From contig CM071567.1 of assembly GCA_036426205.1 (NCBI GenBank), positions 294,598,592 to 294,662,591 on the forward strand: a stretch of 64,000 nucleotides of DNA, written 5' to 3'. A program made the position numbers and the translations under genes. Of this stretch, positions 34,418 to 45,147 are shown piece by piece. How positions within the stretch are numbered: position 1 is the stretch's first letter; the number at the start of each line of letters is the position of its first letter. The notes beneath the pieces were generated by a model. It made no database searches. It had not been told where the DNA came from and saw only the letters and a program-made list of their open reading frames with translations. The DNA is from Ascaphus truei. Lineage: Eukaryota > Chordata > Amphibia > Anura > Ascaphidae.

Positions 34418-36664
34418 ATGGGGAAGCCCTCAAGGCGGAGGAAGCCACGTGCTAAGTTCCCGGCCGCGCGGGAAGATGTTGCCAACAGTTATCCAGGACT
34501 GGCGGGAAAACCTGAGCCCCGCCCCCACACTGTGAGTGACTCAGTACAGAGCTCGCAACACTCCCTGAAAGAGCGTGCTGCCCCTCCTTCAGATTCCACC
34601 AGGGGGAGCCAGCACAGTGAGCCTTCACCCAGCAAAGAGAGTACTGGATGCAGAGAAAATTGCTCGCCGTCGTATGGACTCTGGCAGACCAAGGCTGGGA
34701 GCGTATCCTTTTTGTTGTGTCCATGTACGATACAATCATTGAGTCTCTCGGGTAGTATGGACTTTAATGTTTTGGCGTACATGATAAAATTTCGGTTGGA
34801 AGACGCGAACGAGGAGGGGTACCTAGACTGTTTCTGTAACCAAGGTGACTGCTCGTCTTGTAATTTGGCTTGGGGACGTATATGTGGCTACTGCAGGGTA
34901 CCGACCCTGCAACCCGTGCCGTTGGTGGTTACAGGACCGTCCGAGGAAGAAGAGGAGGAGACGGACCTCCCTCCTACAGTAAATGATGCTTGTCCTCAGT
35001 TTGTTTTGATTCCAGAGGCCTCCGGGGACCCGTGTGTCCAGACCACTGTTGCAGACCCTCTCAAAGGGGACGTGCAAATGGAGGAGCAGGAACCTCTGAT
35101 GGCGGAACCTGCGGAGAACAAGGCGCCTGATGGTGCTACCGAGGTGGGTGAAGCCGCTCCTGAATTGCCCACTTCAGCGATGGGGGTGGTGGAGTGCCCG
35201 TGTGCCCAAATGAACTTTCCAGACGCTGAGGCGGAGCCGCTGAAGGCGGAGCTCCAGAAGTTGGAACCCCCGATGTCGGTTCCAGATCCGGTTCCCGAGC
35301 AGGAACCACCGAGACCAGAACCACAAGTCCCGGAAGGCCAGGGTAAGGTGTTTATACTCCCGCCCTTGTGTGATGAGTCCAGCGACCAACCGAGCGTTGT
35401 GATGCGCCTGCCGGCGGACCACTCCAGTGAGGTCGCCGAGGCAACCACCTCAACTGATACAGACCATGATGTGGGCCCGTGTGCCCTGCAACGGCCAGTC
35501 CGGCCTACCACCGAGGTACCAGCGGTCCCAGGCTTGGGATCAGTACCTGCCGACAACGATAGGGGTAAGTTGACTGCCCCAGGGGTGTCGGGTGTGAGCT
35601 CCCCGGTGATCGTGGAGCCTGGTGACTCCAGAGGTAGGGTCACCCGGGCGATGGGCTCACCCCGTCATTGCGTCCTGGTGGAGGTGTCTCCCCCAGAAGA
35701 TTTCTGCGGATCATGGAACGAATCCGACCTCATCCAGGTATCCGGTGTAGCGGACCGGAGTGACACATACTCCTGCACGAGGAGTCTCCAAACTTGGCCT
35801 TCTCAAGACCCGGGCCTACCCGAAGAAGTTGTACAGTCCACAGAAGGTGTCACCGTTAAAGGGATGGTTGGAGCGGACAAAGACTCTGTTGAGACCGCTC
35901 TGGTAGTTGTGGCCTCTCCCAGGTGCGCGATGGAGCGCTATGTTCGCCATGTGGTGGATCGAGGCAAGAGGCTGAACCTTCCTGTCTCCCGTGAGACGAG
36001 ACCGGAGGATCCGGCAAGGGTCAACACCCTGGACCCCTTACTATTTTTTCAGCGAGGGGGAGAAGGTGGGTTGGTGCAAGGGACCAGTTTTGAACTCCAA
36101 AAGACTCACAGGAGTCAAGGTGGGATACCCTCACCCAGTCTGTTAGGGGCACTCCAATCTGAAACTCAGCTGGCCTCGGCTATCCATGCGGGGATGTTGG
36201 GTACAAATGGGAAATTGCTTGTGTATGATGTACTGTTTACAATGCATTTTCCATTATATAATCATCTGTTGCATGGCTGCTACCCAAGCGAGGGCGTTGG
36301 GATTCTGCGAGGGGGAGAATGTAGCCCCGAGGTGAATTTTCACTTTCTGGCCCCCCTCCGTGAAGGCCGTGTGGTAGCAGGTGCCGCCGGAGGCTGCGAC
36401 GGACCCGCCGGCACTTCGCGAGGGTGGGGGCCAGAGCAGGGAGCAGCGCGAGTTGTTGCGGCGCAGGCCGGTTGCCGGGGACGCGATCGGGTTGTCGCTA
36501 GGGCCGCGCTCGCGTGGCCACCGGCTCGGCGGCTGGGGGAGAGTGCGCCGCCATTGCGCGTTAGTTCGCGCATGCGCAGTAGGTGGCCAGCGCAGGGAAA
36601 GGGGCCCCAGAGGAGGATCGCGCGAGGGCAGGACAGGGAAGAGAGAGGCTTGCGGCAGCATTGA
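34418..36664 (+). CDS. LTR element I ORF, Cys-containing protein without pol domains
   Basis: This is the longest open frame in the window: 764 codons if started at 34370, or 748 from the ATG at 34418, which I prefer because it has a strong GCCATGG context and is followed by basic GKPSRRRKPRAK. Next come a Ser/Pro-rich stretch, a segment with CFCNQGDCSSC and CGYC (two Cys pairs, possibly metal-binding), a Glu run, a long Pro/Glu/Val-rich linker, and a C-terminal part with RYVRHVVDRGKRLNLPVSRE. No protease, RT, RNase H or integrase motif is visible. About the last 115 codons run into the 3' LTR with no stop before it, so the natural C-terminus is uncertain. It may be a gag-like or family-specific protein of a pol-less element. 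Confidence 0.55.
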   Translation: MGKPSRRRKPRAKFPAAREDVANSYPGLAGKPEPRPHTVSDSVQSSQHSLKERAAPPSDSTRGSQHSEPSPSKESTGCRENCSPSYGLWQTKAGSVSFLLCPCTIQSLSLSGSMDFNVLAYMIKFRLEDANEEGYLDCFCNQGDCSSCNLAWGRICGYCRVPTLQPVPLVVTGPSEEEEEETDLPPTVNDACPQFVLIPEASGDPCVQTTVADPLKGDVQMEEQEPLMAEPAENKAPDGATEVGEAAPELPTSAMGVVECPCAQMNFPDAEAEPLKAELQKLEPPMSVPDPVPEQEPPRPEPQVPEGQGKVFILPPLCDESSDQPSVVMRLPADHSSEVAEATTSTDTDHDVGPCALQRPVRPTTEVPAVPGLGSVPADNDRGKLTAPGVSGVSSPVIVEPGDSRGRVTRAMGSPRHCVLVEVSPPEDFCGSWNESDLIQVSGVADRSDTYSCTRSLQTWPSQDPGLPEEVVQSTEGVTVKGMVGADKDSVETALVVVASPRCAMERYVRHVVDRGKRLNLPVSRETRPEDPARVNTLDPLLFFQRGGEGGLVQGTSFELQKTHRSQGGIPSPSLLGALQSETQLASAIHAGMLGTNGKLLVYDVLFTMHFPLYNHLLHGCYPSEGVGILRGGECSPEVNFHFLAPLREGRVVAGAAGGCDGPAGTSRGWGPEQGAARVVAAQAGCRGRDRVVARAALAWPPARRLGESAPPLRVSSRMRSRWPAQGKGPQRRIARGQDREERGLRQH
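36307..36319 (+). promoter_or_regulatory. Polypurine tract of LTR element I
   Basis: gcgagggggagaa lies directly before the 3' LTR start TGTAGCC, the expected place for plus-strand priming. LTR element II has the similar agagggagta at the same place. Confidence 0.65.
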
Positions 36665-37993
36665 GAGTTCGCGCATGCGCGGGAGAAGCGCGTCACGCGG
36701 ACCCCAATGCTTAGACAGCGCCCCCTGGGAACTACAATTCCACGAGGCTTAGGGAGACAGGCATCAGGTGCTGAGTGTGGCCAATAGGGCTGGAGGAAGC
36801 TCAGCCCGGGAATATAGATACATTCTCCGGGCTTTGCATGCGTCAGTCAGGCAGAGGAGAAGGAGGAGTAGGAGGGTGCAGGGAACGCGTGGCTCCTGCA
36901 TAGTAAGGGTTCTCCCTAGATCCCCAGGCAGGCCCCAATTCCCGGGAAGGGCCAGGGGGTAACTGAAGAGGGACGGCCATAGCTAGGGAGGTGACCCTTA
37001 GGTGAGGAAGGTGCAAGTTTGGCAGTGCCACGCGGAGAGGGCTGTGGGCACTGGCAAAGAGCACAGTGTGCATGCAGTGGATTGCTGCGGGATCCAGGTG
37101 GCGTGTGTGATTGCAGCTGTCTGTGTGTTGTCGCTGCATGTGCTGGGCAGTGCGTGCAGTGTGTGTGAAGCGTGGTGTGGATCCCTGCAGGCTGACAGTG
37201 TGAGCGGTGTGTGCAGCTGCAGGTGTTTAGGAGTAGCTAGTTAATAGCTAGTAGCCGTTACAGATAGGACTGGGTAGCTGAGAAGGGGGGAAGGTCAGGT
37301 TTGTCCCACGGCCTAGGAGTTCTCCCCCAAGCCATCCCAGGTTTGCGGTTCATCAGGGACAGGCCCTAGGTTGGGTTGCTGTCACTCTAGATAGTAGTTA
37401 GTGATGAGAAGGATAGCGGCGGGGTGCTGTTCCCATGCGGTGTGTGTGCCGTGATCGTTGAGTCGTTGGAGCGGTGGACCCTCGTTGGGGTCTACCGCAG
37501 AGTACCTGGAAAAGGATCAGACGGACGTCTGACCCTTTGAGAAGAGAGTTGCGGTCCGAGTACACGGAGTGCTCGGAAGGTATCAAGTATATAAGTGCAC
37601 CGATTGGGCCTAGCTTAATTTAGGACTGCGCAGTCACCACAACCTTTGTAGGAGTACGAGACATTGGGTGTGGGGGATACAGGACACTGGGTGGGGAACA
37701 CCAGAATTGGGCTGAGGTGATGCGGGTAGAGCATCAGGTTATGTTATTGTATTTCTTACCCAGGGCTATCTTTCCTAACGGGGGATCCTGGTATGTGGAG
37801 GCGCTGCACCAGGTAACGTTAAGGGTTTCCCGGCTCCCAGACTAGCGGAGGCTCAGATCTCCTGGAGCCACAGGTGTTATGCAGTACCAGTAACCCTTTA
37901 GGAGCAGGTGTGTTGCAGGGAAAGGGACCGGTTAGGACCACGAGGGGCCAATGTGAGATTGGGTGGGTCGGCCGGTTCACAAAAAGGGTTACA
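36320..37993 (+). mobile_element. LTR element I, 3' LTR
   Basis: Starts TGTAGCCCCGAGG and ends CACAAAAAGGGTTACA (1674 bp). It is flanked on the right by tatatatattgatgtc. TA-rich flanks on both sides make a 4-5 bp duplication (tatat) compatible but not decisive. Contains the same TATA-like box as the 5' LTR. No AATAAA is visible. Confidence 0.8.
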
Positions 37994-38048
37994 TATATAT
38001 ATTGATGTCTATTTGATTTTAGTAGCACACTTTTCCTTTCACAATTGT

Positions 38049-38062
38049 TATAACTGTTGCGT
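38049..38062. repeat. Target-site duplication, right copy
   Basis: tataactgttgcgt, the partner of 28363-28376. L2 reads straight on from one copy to the other if the intervening 9.7 kb is removed. Confidence 0.65.
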
Positions 38063-38340
38063 GCTTGTAGGCGGTGTACAAGGTATCATAGCTGAGGGAG
38101 GAGTTGAACATATGTGTAATTATATGGACATGTGTGGGAGTAAGAGGTTTGAGAAGATGGGAGGGAATGGGGTCAAGAAGGCAAGTGGTAAAGGGGGAAG
38201 AGATCAGTAGCAACACTTCCACCTCTGTGACAGAGAAAAATGAATCAAGTAAGGCAGAAGGAGATTTAGGAAGAGGTGTAGAATATGTGGAGGATTCAGA
38301 GTGGATGCCTTAGATGAATGGAATACACCTTTGTCTTTAA

Positions 38341-38684
38341 TTATAGGCTAAAGCAGTAAAATTCCAGGCATTATTGAAATCCCTGCTCTCTGATTGGTTA
38401 AAATTCCGGGCATTATCCAATCAGTAATGGCCCGGAATTTTTGGCAGCTTGCCAAGTTTTTCAGCCAATCAGCTTTCAGGTTTCATTCACAAAGAGTGAA
38501 ATTTGCACTTTGACAGGGGAGGTGATTGGACAGAACACACCAGCAAGGCACCGACTCCTCCCCCACCCTGTCTGCAGAGAGCTCCGCACAGGAGAGTGAG
38601 GTGAAAGGTTTGTGTGTCTTCTGAGTGTGTTTTGTGGGTGTAAAGGGGGTCAGCAAAGTGTTTTATTAGTGTGTGTCTTCTGTT

Positions 38685-38763
<79 letters not shown>

Positions 38764-39698
38764 TTTTGGGGTGTCGCGGGGGCCGCCGAGTCTTGTTGGT
38801 GTGTTTCTGCTGTGTGTGTTTTGTTGGTGTAAAGGGGGAGCTGTAGTGTGTGTGTCTTCAGTGTGTGTTTTGTGATTGGAGGATCGTGCAGAGTGTTTTG
38901 TTGGTGTGTGTCTGCACTGTGTGGGTTTACAGGGGGCTGCAGTGGGTGTAGAGGGGGGCTGCTGGTTTGTGTTTTGTGGATGTAGAGGTGGCAGAGCCTG
39001 TTTTGTTGATTTGTGTGTATGTCTGCAGTGTGTGTTTTGTAGGTGCAGAGGGATGGTTGCAGTGTGTGTTTTGTGGGTGGAGGAGGGGTGTAGAGTATTT
39101 TGTGTGTGTGTGTCTGTGTCTGCTGTGTGTGGGTTTACATGGGGGCTGCAGTGGGTGTAGAGGGGGGCTGCTGGTGTGTGTTTTATGGATTTAGAGGGGG
39201 CAGCAGTCTGTTTTGTTGGTGTTTGTCTGCAATGTGTTTTGTGAGTGTAGAGGGTGGAGGAGGTCTGTAGTGTGTTTTGTGGGTGTAGAGGAGGGGGGCT
39301 GCACAGTGTGTAGAGGGTACTGCAGAGTGTGTTTGTGTATATATGGGGGTTGCAGAGTGTGTGTTTGTGTGTATAGAGGGGGGACTGCAGTGTGTGTCTG
39401 TGTGTGTGTGTGTGTGTGTATAGAGGGGGCTGTGTATACTGTATGTACAATTTTTTTTCATAAACTTGCATTAAAAGCATAAGAATGTAGACAATCCTGC
39501 TGATAAAAATCAATATGACTACAAAAAAAAAAACAAGCCTACATTTAGCCTATAATAGTAATAATCCCCTCAGAACAGGGCATTACTGACCAATAATGCC
39601 CTGGCTGGGTTAAAGTCCATCGGCTTCGCCTCGGGCCTTCAACTCTTCCAGCCAGGGCATTATTGGCCAGTAATGCCCTGTTCTTCGGGGATTATTAC
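38341..39698. mobile_element. TTAA-flanked non-autonomous DNA element
   Basis: TTAA lies on both sides (38337-38340 and 39699-39702), and the L2 alignment resumes across it. The left end TTATAGGCTAAA has its inverse TTTAGCCTATAA at about 39545-39556. The last 140 bp (about 39559-39698) is a hairpin with gtaataatcccc and cagggcattactg and their complements. The interior has a (TG)n array at 38687-38762 and a degenerate TG/GGGGCTGC-rich minisatellite to about 39440. TTAA target sites are typical of piggyBac and Kolobok families. No transposase, so the superfamily is open. Long open frames on both strands here come from the repeats. Confidence 0.65.
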
Positions 39699-40680
39699 TT
39701 AAATAATCAACAAAGTCCTGAGGTGAACTGGAGGAAGAAAAGCAGGTAACAGGTGTTGGTCTGATTAGAGTCAAAGAAAGAAGAAGCGGTGTGGGTTAGA
39801 TGTGTGAGTTTTAATTAGTGAAAAAAGTAGGTTTGTTTAGCTTGGTAGATGGCAGAGTTGAAGCAGGATAGGATACATTTTTAGTGAAGGAAGTCTGAGA
39901 TTTCCTCCAGTGGTGTTCAGTGGATCGAGTACAGGAGCGAAGCATATGTGTATGGCAGTTCAGCCAAGGTCTGGGGTTAGAAGGGTGAGAATGACAGAGA
40001 GAAAAAGAGCCATGTAGATTAAGAGAGGAAAATAGGGCAGAGTTTTAGTTCATGACCAGGTTGTCAGAGTCTGTACCGGAGCAGTGAGAAGAGAGGGAGG
40101 GGCACGAATTGGAGTCAAGAGTCTGTAGATCAATGTGATGCCTTTATCTGCAGAAATCAGTGTTAGGTGGAGGTGAAGAAGAGGAGTACTGAGAATGTGT
40201 ACATGAGATGAGTTGATGGTCAGAGAGGAAAGGGGGAAATGGAGAAATAAGAGCGATGAATATTTTTAGGGAAAACCAAGTCCAGATAGTGGCCATCCTT
40301 GTGGGTGCTGGCTGCAGTACATGGTGAAGGCCAAAAGAAGAATTTAGAGAGATAAAGTTGGAAACAAAAGGTATCTAGGGATTATCAATATGACAGTTGA
40401 AGTCCCAAAGGAGAAGAGAAGGGGGGTCAGAGGAGAGAAATAAAGATAACCAGGATTCAATGTCAGAGAGAAAGACCAAAGGGGAACGAATAGAGGTAGG
40501 TGGGCGATAGGTGACCACCACGTGGAAAGGTAGAGGAGAAAAAAACTGGACCGTGTGAGCCTCACAGAAACAGAAAGAAGGAGAGGGAGTTATAGGAAGG
40601 GTAAATGGCAGATTAAGGACAGGAGGTGACACACACCTTCACCCCTGCCATCAGCGTGCAGAGTGTGGGAGAGAAAAAGG

Positions 40681-41102
40681 CCCCTATAAGAGTGGGCAGC
40701 TTCCAGTGCAGAGTAAAGCTAGGCATATTTTTTGGCGGATTTGGATCTACAGCATATCGTCCGGTTCCTTTGAGCCGCAGATTTCATTGGATCAATTTCA
40801 AAAAGGGCGATTCACATTTTGCAGATTTTTTTATTATTATTACCAATACACTCCGTGGATTCAGCAATCCGTTGATTGATTTTTAAGAATCTGTCAACCA
40901 GTTGCTGAATCCGCGAATTGGATTCTACTAATCTGTCAATGTATTGTACCTAATGGTGGTTTTTGATGAATTAGCGCAGATTAAAACCGACCAAATACGT
41001 TTGCGGATTTTACACTGTAAAACGGATTTTGGGAAGGAAAATGTGAGGAAATTTGGCAACGGATTTAGGTTGATTTGAGCCAAGTCGCAAATATAAATAT
41101 TT
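40681..41102. other. Repeat-like sequence with GGATT/AATCC symmetry
   Basis: No gene. A small inverted repeat (gattcagcaatccgttg / cagttgctgaatccgcg) lies near 40858-40916, with several ggattttg repeats. Probably an old foldback; ends unclear. Confidence 0.35.
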
Positions 41103-41899
41103 TATAGCCTGGCCTTCGGCAGCTATTGCTAATTCTGGGCCTTTCCTCTGTCAGTCCTGTTAGAACAGGCAGTGGAAAGGTTAATTCCTTCAGTTGGCCT
41201 GTTTGTGCATTTCAGCTCTGAGTATGTAGCAATATTCAGGGGCAGGCTTAAGCAACCTTTGAGCATGTTAATCCAAAGGGTGGATATGGGTTTGAACACC
41301 CCCTGATGTGTGTGAACCAATTGGTATCCAGCATTGAGTTGTAATGATTCAAAGCTAGAGACACTCCCTGAGGATATTCAAATTGAGACATGTTTCCTAA
41401 AATAAGTTATCAGTTAGGATGAGCATGCAGTCTGAGAGAAGAGATTGAGGAGAGCTGACAGAGAATAGTTCTCCCCCTCTTGCCCCACCTGGATAAAGAG
41501 GGGGGGGGGGAGTTAAGCTGCCATAAGCAGAGGGCAGAGAAGCAAGATCAGGCCTATGACATGCTGTGTATGCTGCTCTGAATAAAGAACCACAGAAAGA
41601 AGCTGCTGTGTGTGTCACTGCTCCTGGTGTGAGAATGATGGAGTGTCAGTGGGAGGTCTCTCCTCTGGAGACCCCAGGGGATCCCTACTGGCTGGAGGCG
41701 CTGTGCACCCAGAGAGAACAAGAACAAGGTAACCTGTCCCACACCATCCCCTGTTCCCTGTCCTGGGTTCTCCCCACAATACCGCGGAGCCCTCAGCCCT
41801 CCTGTTTGCCAGCAGGTCACAGCACCAAGACCGTGTACAATAACCAGAAGGAGTGTACCCCCCCCAATCTCATGTCGGGTGGTGTGAAAGAGGGTTACA
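41103..41899 (+). mobile_element. LTR element II, 5' LTR
   Basis: Starts TATAGCCTGGCCTTCGG and ends GAAAGAGGGTTACA (797 bp). Near-identical (my estimate about 95%) to the 3' LTR at 50664-51457. By comparison with element I (TGTAGCC), the start TA is a mutated TG. AATAAA at 41581-41586 is the likely polyadenylation signal. The outer flanks share tataaatatt but offset by a few bases, so no clean 5-bp duplication can be stated. Confidence 0.8.
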
Positions 41900-41901
41900 T
41901 T

Positions 41902-41919
41902 TGGAGGTGTTGCTGAGAT
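41902..41919 (+). promoter_or_regulatory. Primer-binding site of LTR element II
   Basis: TGGAGGTGTTGCTGAGAT begins two bases after the LTR end, and matches the element I site at 16 of 18 positions. Confidence 0.6.
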
Positions 41920-42985
41920 GTGGACGGCATCCCAGGAGAGGACAGGTTTTACCAACGGGACAGGTTTTCAGGGACAGTGGACCACATGGTGTGTTTTAAG
42001 ACTTTTCTATGCAGCACAGAGCAGAAAATAGACTTTAGAGTGAGGGAACCTCTCCTTGAAGCTTCCCCAGGGAGGGGGTTACCCTATCCAAGAAGACCCT
42101 TTGCAAGGTTGGGCTACCCCCTGGTGGCGTGTGGCTATGGACCATTGACCAGTAACCACTTGCACTCCAAGGGGACAAGGACTCAGCGGAAAGGAGGCTC
42201 CTGTGCACCCATCTATGAAGCAAAGGGGAACCGGTTCCTGAGGCTGCACCAGGAAGCTGGAAGGCCCCTTATTGGCACTCCAGTTGAGGAGACTTCCCTG
42301 AGGCGACACCAGGGAAGCGTGGGTACCCTTCTGCACCCACATCAACAAGGTGGAGAGGGGACAGGACCATGATGACCACGGCTCTCTCGGTTCCTGTGCA
42401 CCCTGCAATAAGAGTTTTTGCGGAAGTCCCTGTGGCGAGGCATTCCCTGAGGTGACACCAGGGCACATGAGACTCAAAGAACAGGGACGGAATGGAATTG
42501 TGTTTGGTGTGGCTCTGTACAGCGCTACAGGGGCCACGGCTGAACACAGAGAGAATTGTTATTTGTGTGACTTCTTACTGGAAGAAGGAGTCACGTTTGC
42601 GCTAGACTGTACTACTACCTCATGATGGTGGTTCCTGCACCTAACAGGAATGACATGTGCTCTCCTACTCTCAAAATGTCGGCACCAGATAACTGGGGGC
42701 CGCAGGGACTTTGTTACTGCTCAAAATGGCGCTTCCCGCCTTACCAGGGAAGACATGTGCTTTTCTGCAAAAGCTATCTTCAATTGCAAGCTTTTGCTGA
42801 CCTACAGCTTGCAAGGAAATTGCGGGAACTGTTGAACCCCTCCCCCTTTGCTTGTTCTGGATTGGACTATCCTATCTACCAGGGGAAGGAGCCGAGTGTG
42901 AATGAAGGAACCCACAGGAAGTGAGGAGCCAGACGCTCGTGTACTACAGAGATAGCAGTTGTGCCTCTGCACTGCTGTCTGCTTA
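41920..42985 (+). other. Leader region of LTR element II
   Basis: Between PBS and ORF. Contains repeats of the type cctgaggcgacaccaggga and cctgaggtgacaccagggca. Frames of 90-150 codons exist on both strands but show no domain. Likely untranslated leader or packaging region. Confidence 0.4.
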
Positions 42986-44545
42986 TCTATGATCATGGAG
43001 AATCGTGGACAAGTCTACAAACTGACCGGAGGAGTCCTAGTCATTAGGGACTCCCCTGAGAATCAACTACTTGGGGTTTGCCCCTTGTGCGATTATCCTG
43101 GCGGCTCTCTTCACCTCATGGGAAGTTGCTCTGCATGCCGTGTGCCTTATCTTCGGGCTAGACTCCATGGCCCAGCAGAACCTGATCTTATCATGAGCAC
43201 TGAGGAGTTGTGCACTCTCTACACTCTGGTGCGCAAGTTGTCTCAACTAGCTCAAGCATCCGCCGACGACGCTGCCCACCATTATATCGCCAACTGTTCT
43301 ACCCAGATCTACAAGTGGTGTCCACGTACCCCTCATCCCGGTCCAGCATGGACCTTCCTATCATCCGGCATGGAGGCCGGAAAGAAGGCTCCTTGCTTGG
43401 GCCCACTGCCTGGGTGAATGCCTTCCATAACATACCTGGTTGTCCTCCGCCTTCGGAGTCGTCCTCCTCTGCGCCTGTACCAGCGGCGCTCAGTGGTCTG
43501 CCGTCAGAGCCCAGTGGGACCGCCCCTCTTACCTACTGTGAGGTGTGTCCTGCTACAGCTCCAGTGAGCCGCTCCGTGAGGGAGGTACCCTCCGTCGAAA
43601 CTGCCGCTGTTCCTGTCACCACTGAGGTATCGGCCGATGCATCCCACGTACCCAATGCTGCTTGGATCCACCCTGCTGCTACAGACGGTGGTGAGCTGCT
43701 TGTCCTGTCTACGGATCCCTGCTGGGATCGCACCCAGAGAGCTGCGGAGCTGTATCTGCGGTGCCAGAAGGAGATGTGCGAGGCCCGTGCTCGTGCGCTG
43801 ACCTATATGAGAGCTGCTGAACGCCACTACGACGACATGCTGCTCCAGAGTCGACTGTCGGGAAAAAGTGCCGGCCGGCACCACCCCTGATGACTGCCTC
43901 GACTCTACTGTTACTACTCCACCACCGGGAGCTAAGATGGCCGCCGAGTCACCTGGCCGGGTGAGCTCCAGTGAGATACCGGCCGCTCTGGTGAGTAATA
44001 CCATTCCGGTTGATCCTTTCCTCCTGACATGCAGGGGGCGGAAGAAGTCCCGGGAGGCCCTTCAGGCCGAAGAGCTGGTCGAGGCCGCTGCTGTAAGGCC
44101 AGAGGGAGGGGGAAAATGAACTTGACCCAGGACTGTGCCATTGCTCCTCCCGGGGAGAGTACCCAGAACATGCCCCCTAGAGACTTTGGTGCTGGCCCCT
44201 TGTCATTGGAGGCCCCAGTCTCTGAGTCATCTGCCCCTTCTGTCCCGCTTTCCCCATCCATCACTAGTCTCAAAGTGCGACACTTGACCCCCAGGCCCTC
44301 TTCAGCTGGAAGTCCCGTGGCTTCAATTGTACAATATGATGTTATGTCTGTTATGCCTGATATGCATTTGGAAGGGTCTGTGCAGTGGGGGAATTGTGAG
44401 GCTGAAGGGATGAGTTCAGTACAATCCAAAAATGTTTTGTCTCCTGTTAGAGAGGAGGCAGAGGGAATCCCTATATTGGAAGGTCCTATATTCTGGGTGC
44501 TGCCGGGTACTGCTACTGACCGCAGCTTAGTGAAATTTAGTAGAG
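42986..44545 (+). pseudogene. LTR element II gag-like ORF, part before the PLE insertion
   Basis: Starts around the ATGs at 42989-42995 with a frame containing CPLCDYPGG and GSCSAC (two C-x2-C pairs, compare CNQGDCSSC in element I). It then shifts frame near 43330-43400 into MDLPIIRHGGRKEG, TDPCWDRTQRAAELYLRCQK and RAAERHYDDMLLQ, and shifts again to a Ser/Pro-rich stretch ending RSLVKFSRAARVI at the PLE target site. No protease, RT or integrase is seen. It continues after the PLE at 50129. Frameshifted and split, hence a pseudogene. Role by analogy: a structural or nucleic-acid-binding protein of a pol-less LTR element. Confidence 0.5.
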
Positions 44546-44559
44546 CAGCCCGAGTAATA
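44546..44559. repeat. PLE target-site duplication, left copy
   Basis: cagcccgagtaata, identical to 50115-50128. Confidence 0.9.
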
Positions 44560-44617
<58 letters not shown>

Positions 44618-45147
44618 TTAGTGTAGAAGGATAGAGATATGTTTCCTTTTCTGTTTTTCATGTTGCTTGTCTTTGCCACCTTGTTACTGGTTTTGTATAG
44701 AAGTTGTTTATTATTTACATGATAGGTCAGCATGCTTATATTTGTTTTTAATTATTTTATGTTTTGTTTGTCCTTTTTTTTATAAACATGTTTTGCACTA
44801 GTTGGTATTGTATATAGTCTCCAGTGATCCCTGTTGTGTGATTGCCGGTATTGGGAGAAGTGCTGGTATACCCTGTGAGAGGGAATCAGTATATTATTCA
44901 GCAGGTGTGCTTGTTTTCACATACTCATTTAGCGCTCCCAATCAGAGTTTGAGGATCACTATAAAGGTTTCACTGTTGGCTAAGCCAGTTACTGTTTGAC
45001 AAAGTCCTATTGGTGGACGAAACGCGTCAGAGTTACTCTGTGGCAGATTCACTTAAATATGCACTGAATAAACAACCCTTTTTTTCATTGCGTTTGGACA
45101 TGTTTGTACCCCTACTGTGAGCTGTGAACCGCCTATACCAACTCTCT
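44560..45147 (+). repeat. PLE 5' terminal repeat
   Basis: Begins with a (TA)n-rich stretch, then gtagaaggatagagatatgt. Ends ctataccaactctctttt. The 3' copy at 49540-50114 is a direct repeat with few differences. Contains ATTCAGCAGGTGTGCTTG and a hammerhead-like core. Confidence 0.8.
44996..45028 (+). ncRNA. Hammerhead-like motif, PLE 5' repeat
   Basis: TTGACAA in place of CTGANGA, then a perfect GTCC/GGAC stem II, GAAA, and C-GC-GTC (two-base-pair stem III and GUC cleavage triplet). The catalytic box has two changes, so activity is doubtful. The architecture is that described for PLE terminal repeats. Confidence 0.55.

Larger units (their letters stand above)
38049..40680 (-). pseudogene. 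L2 LINE, 5' (endonuclease and RT start) portion of the split copy
   Basis: Minus-strand frames: endonuclease part FSPLPFHVVVTYRPP and LLLWDFNCHIDNP (GDFN changed to WDFN) at about 40375-40630. The RT-upstream part ISSPFTTCLLDPIPSH and KHATVITIVKGK lies at 38050-38215, matching the equivalent part of the L2 at 10690-13950. A TTAA-flanked element (38341-39698) interrupts it. It joins 27697-28376 across the large insertion. Start truncated near 40680. Confidence 0.75.

Noticed and set aside
38650..39513. 287-codon His/Thr-rich frame on the minus strand
   Set aside because: Translation of the (TG)n and TG-rich minisatellite of the TTAA-flanked element.
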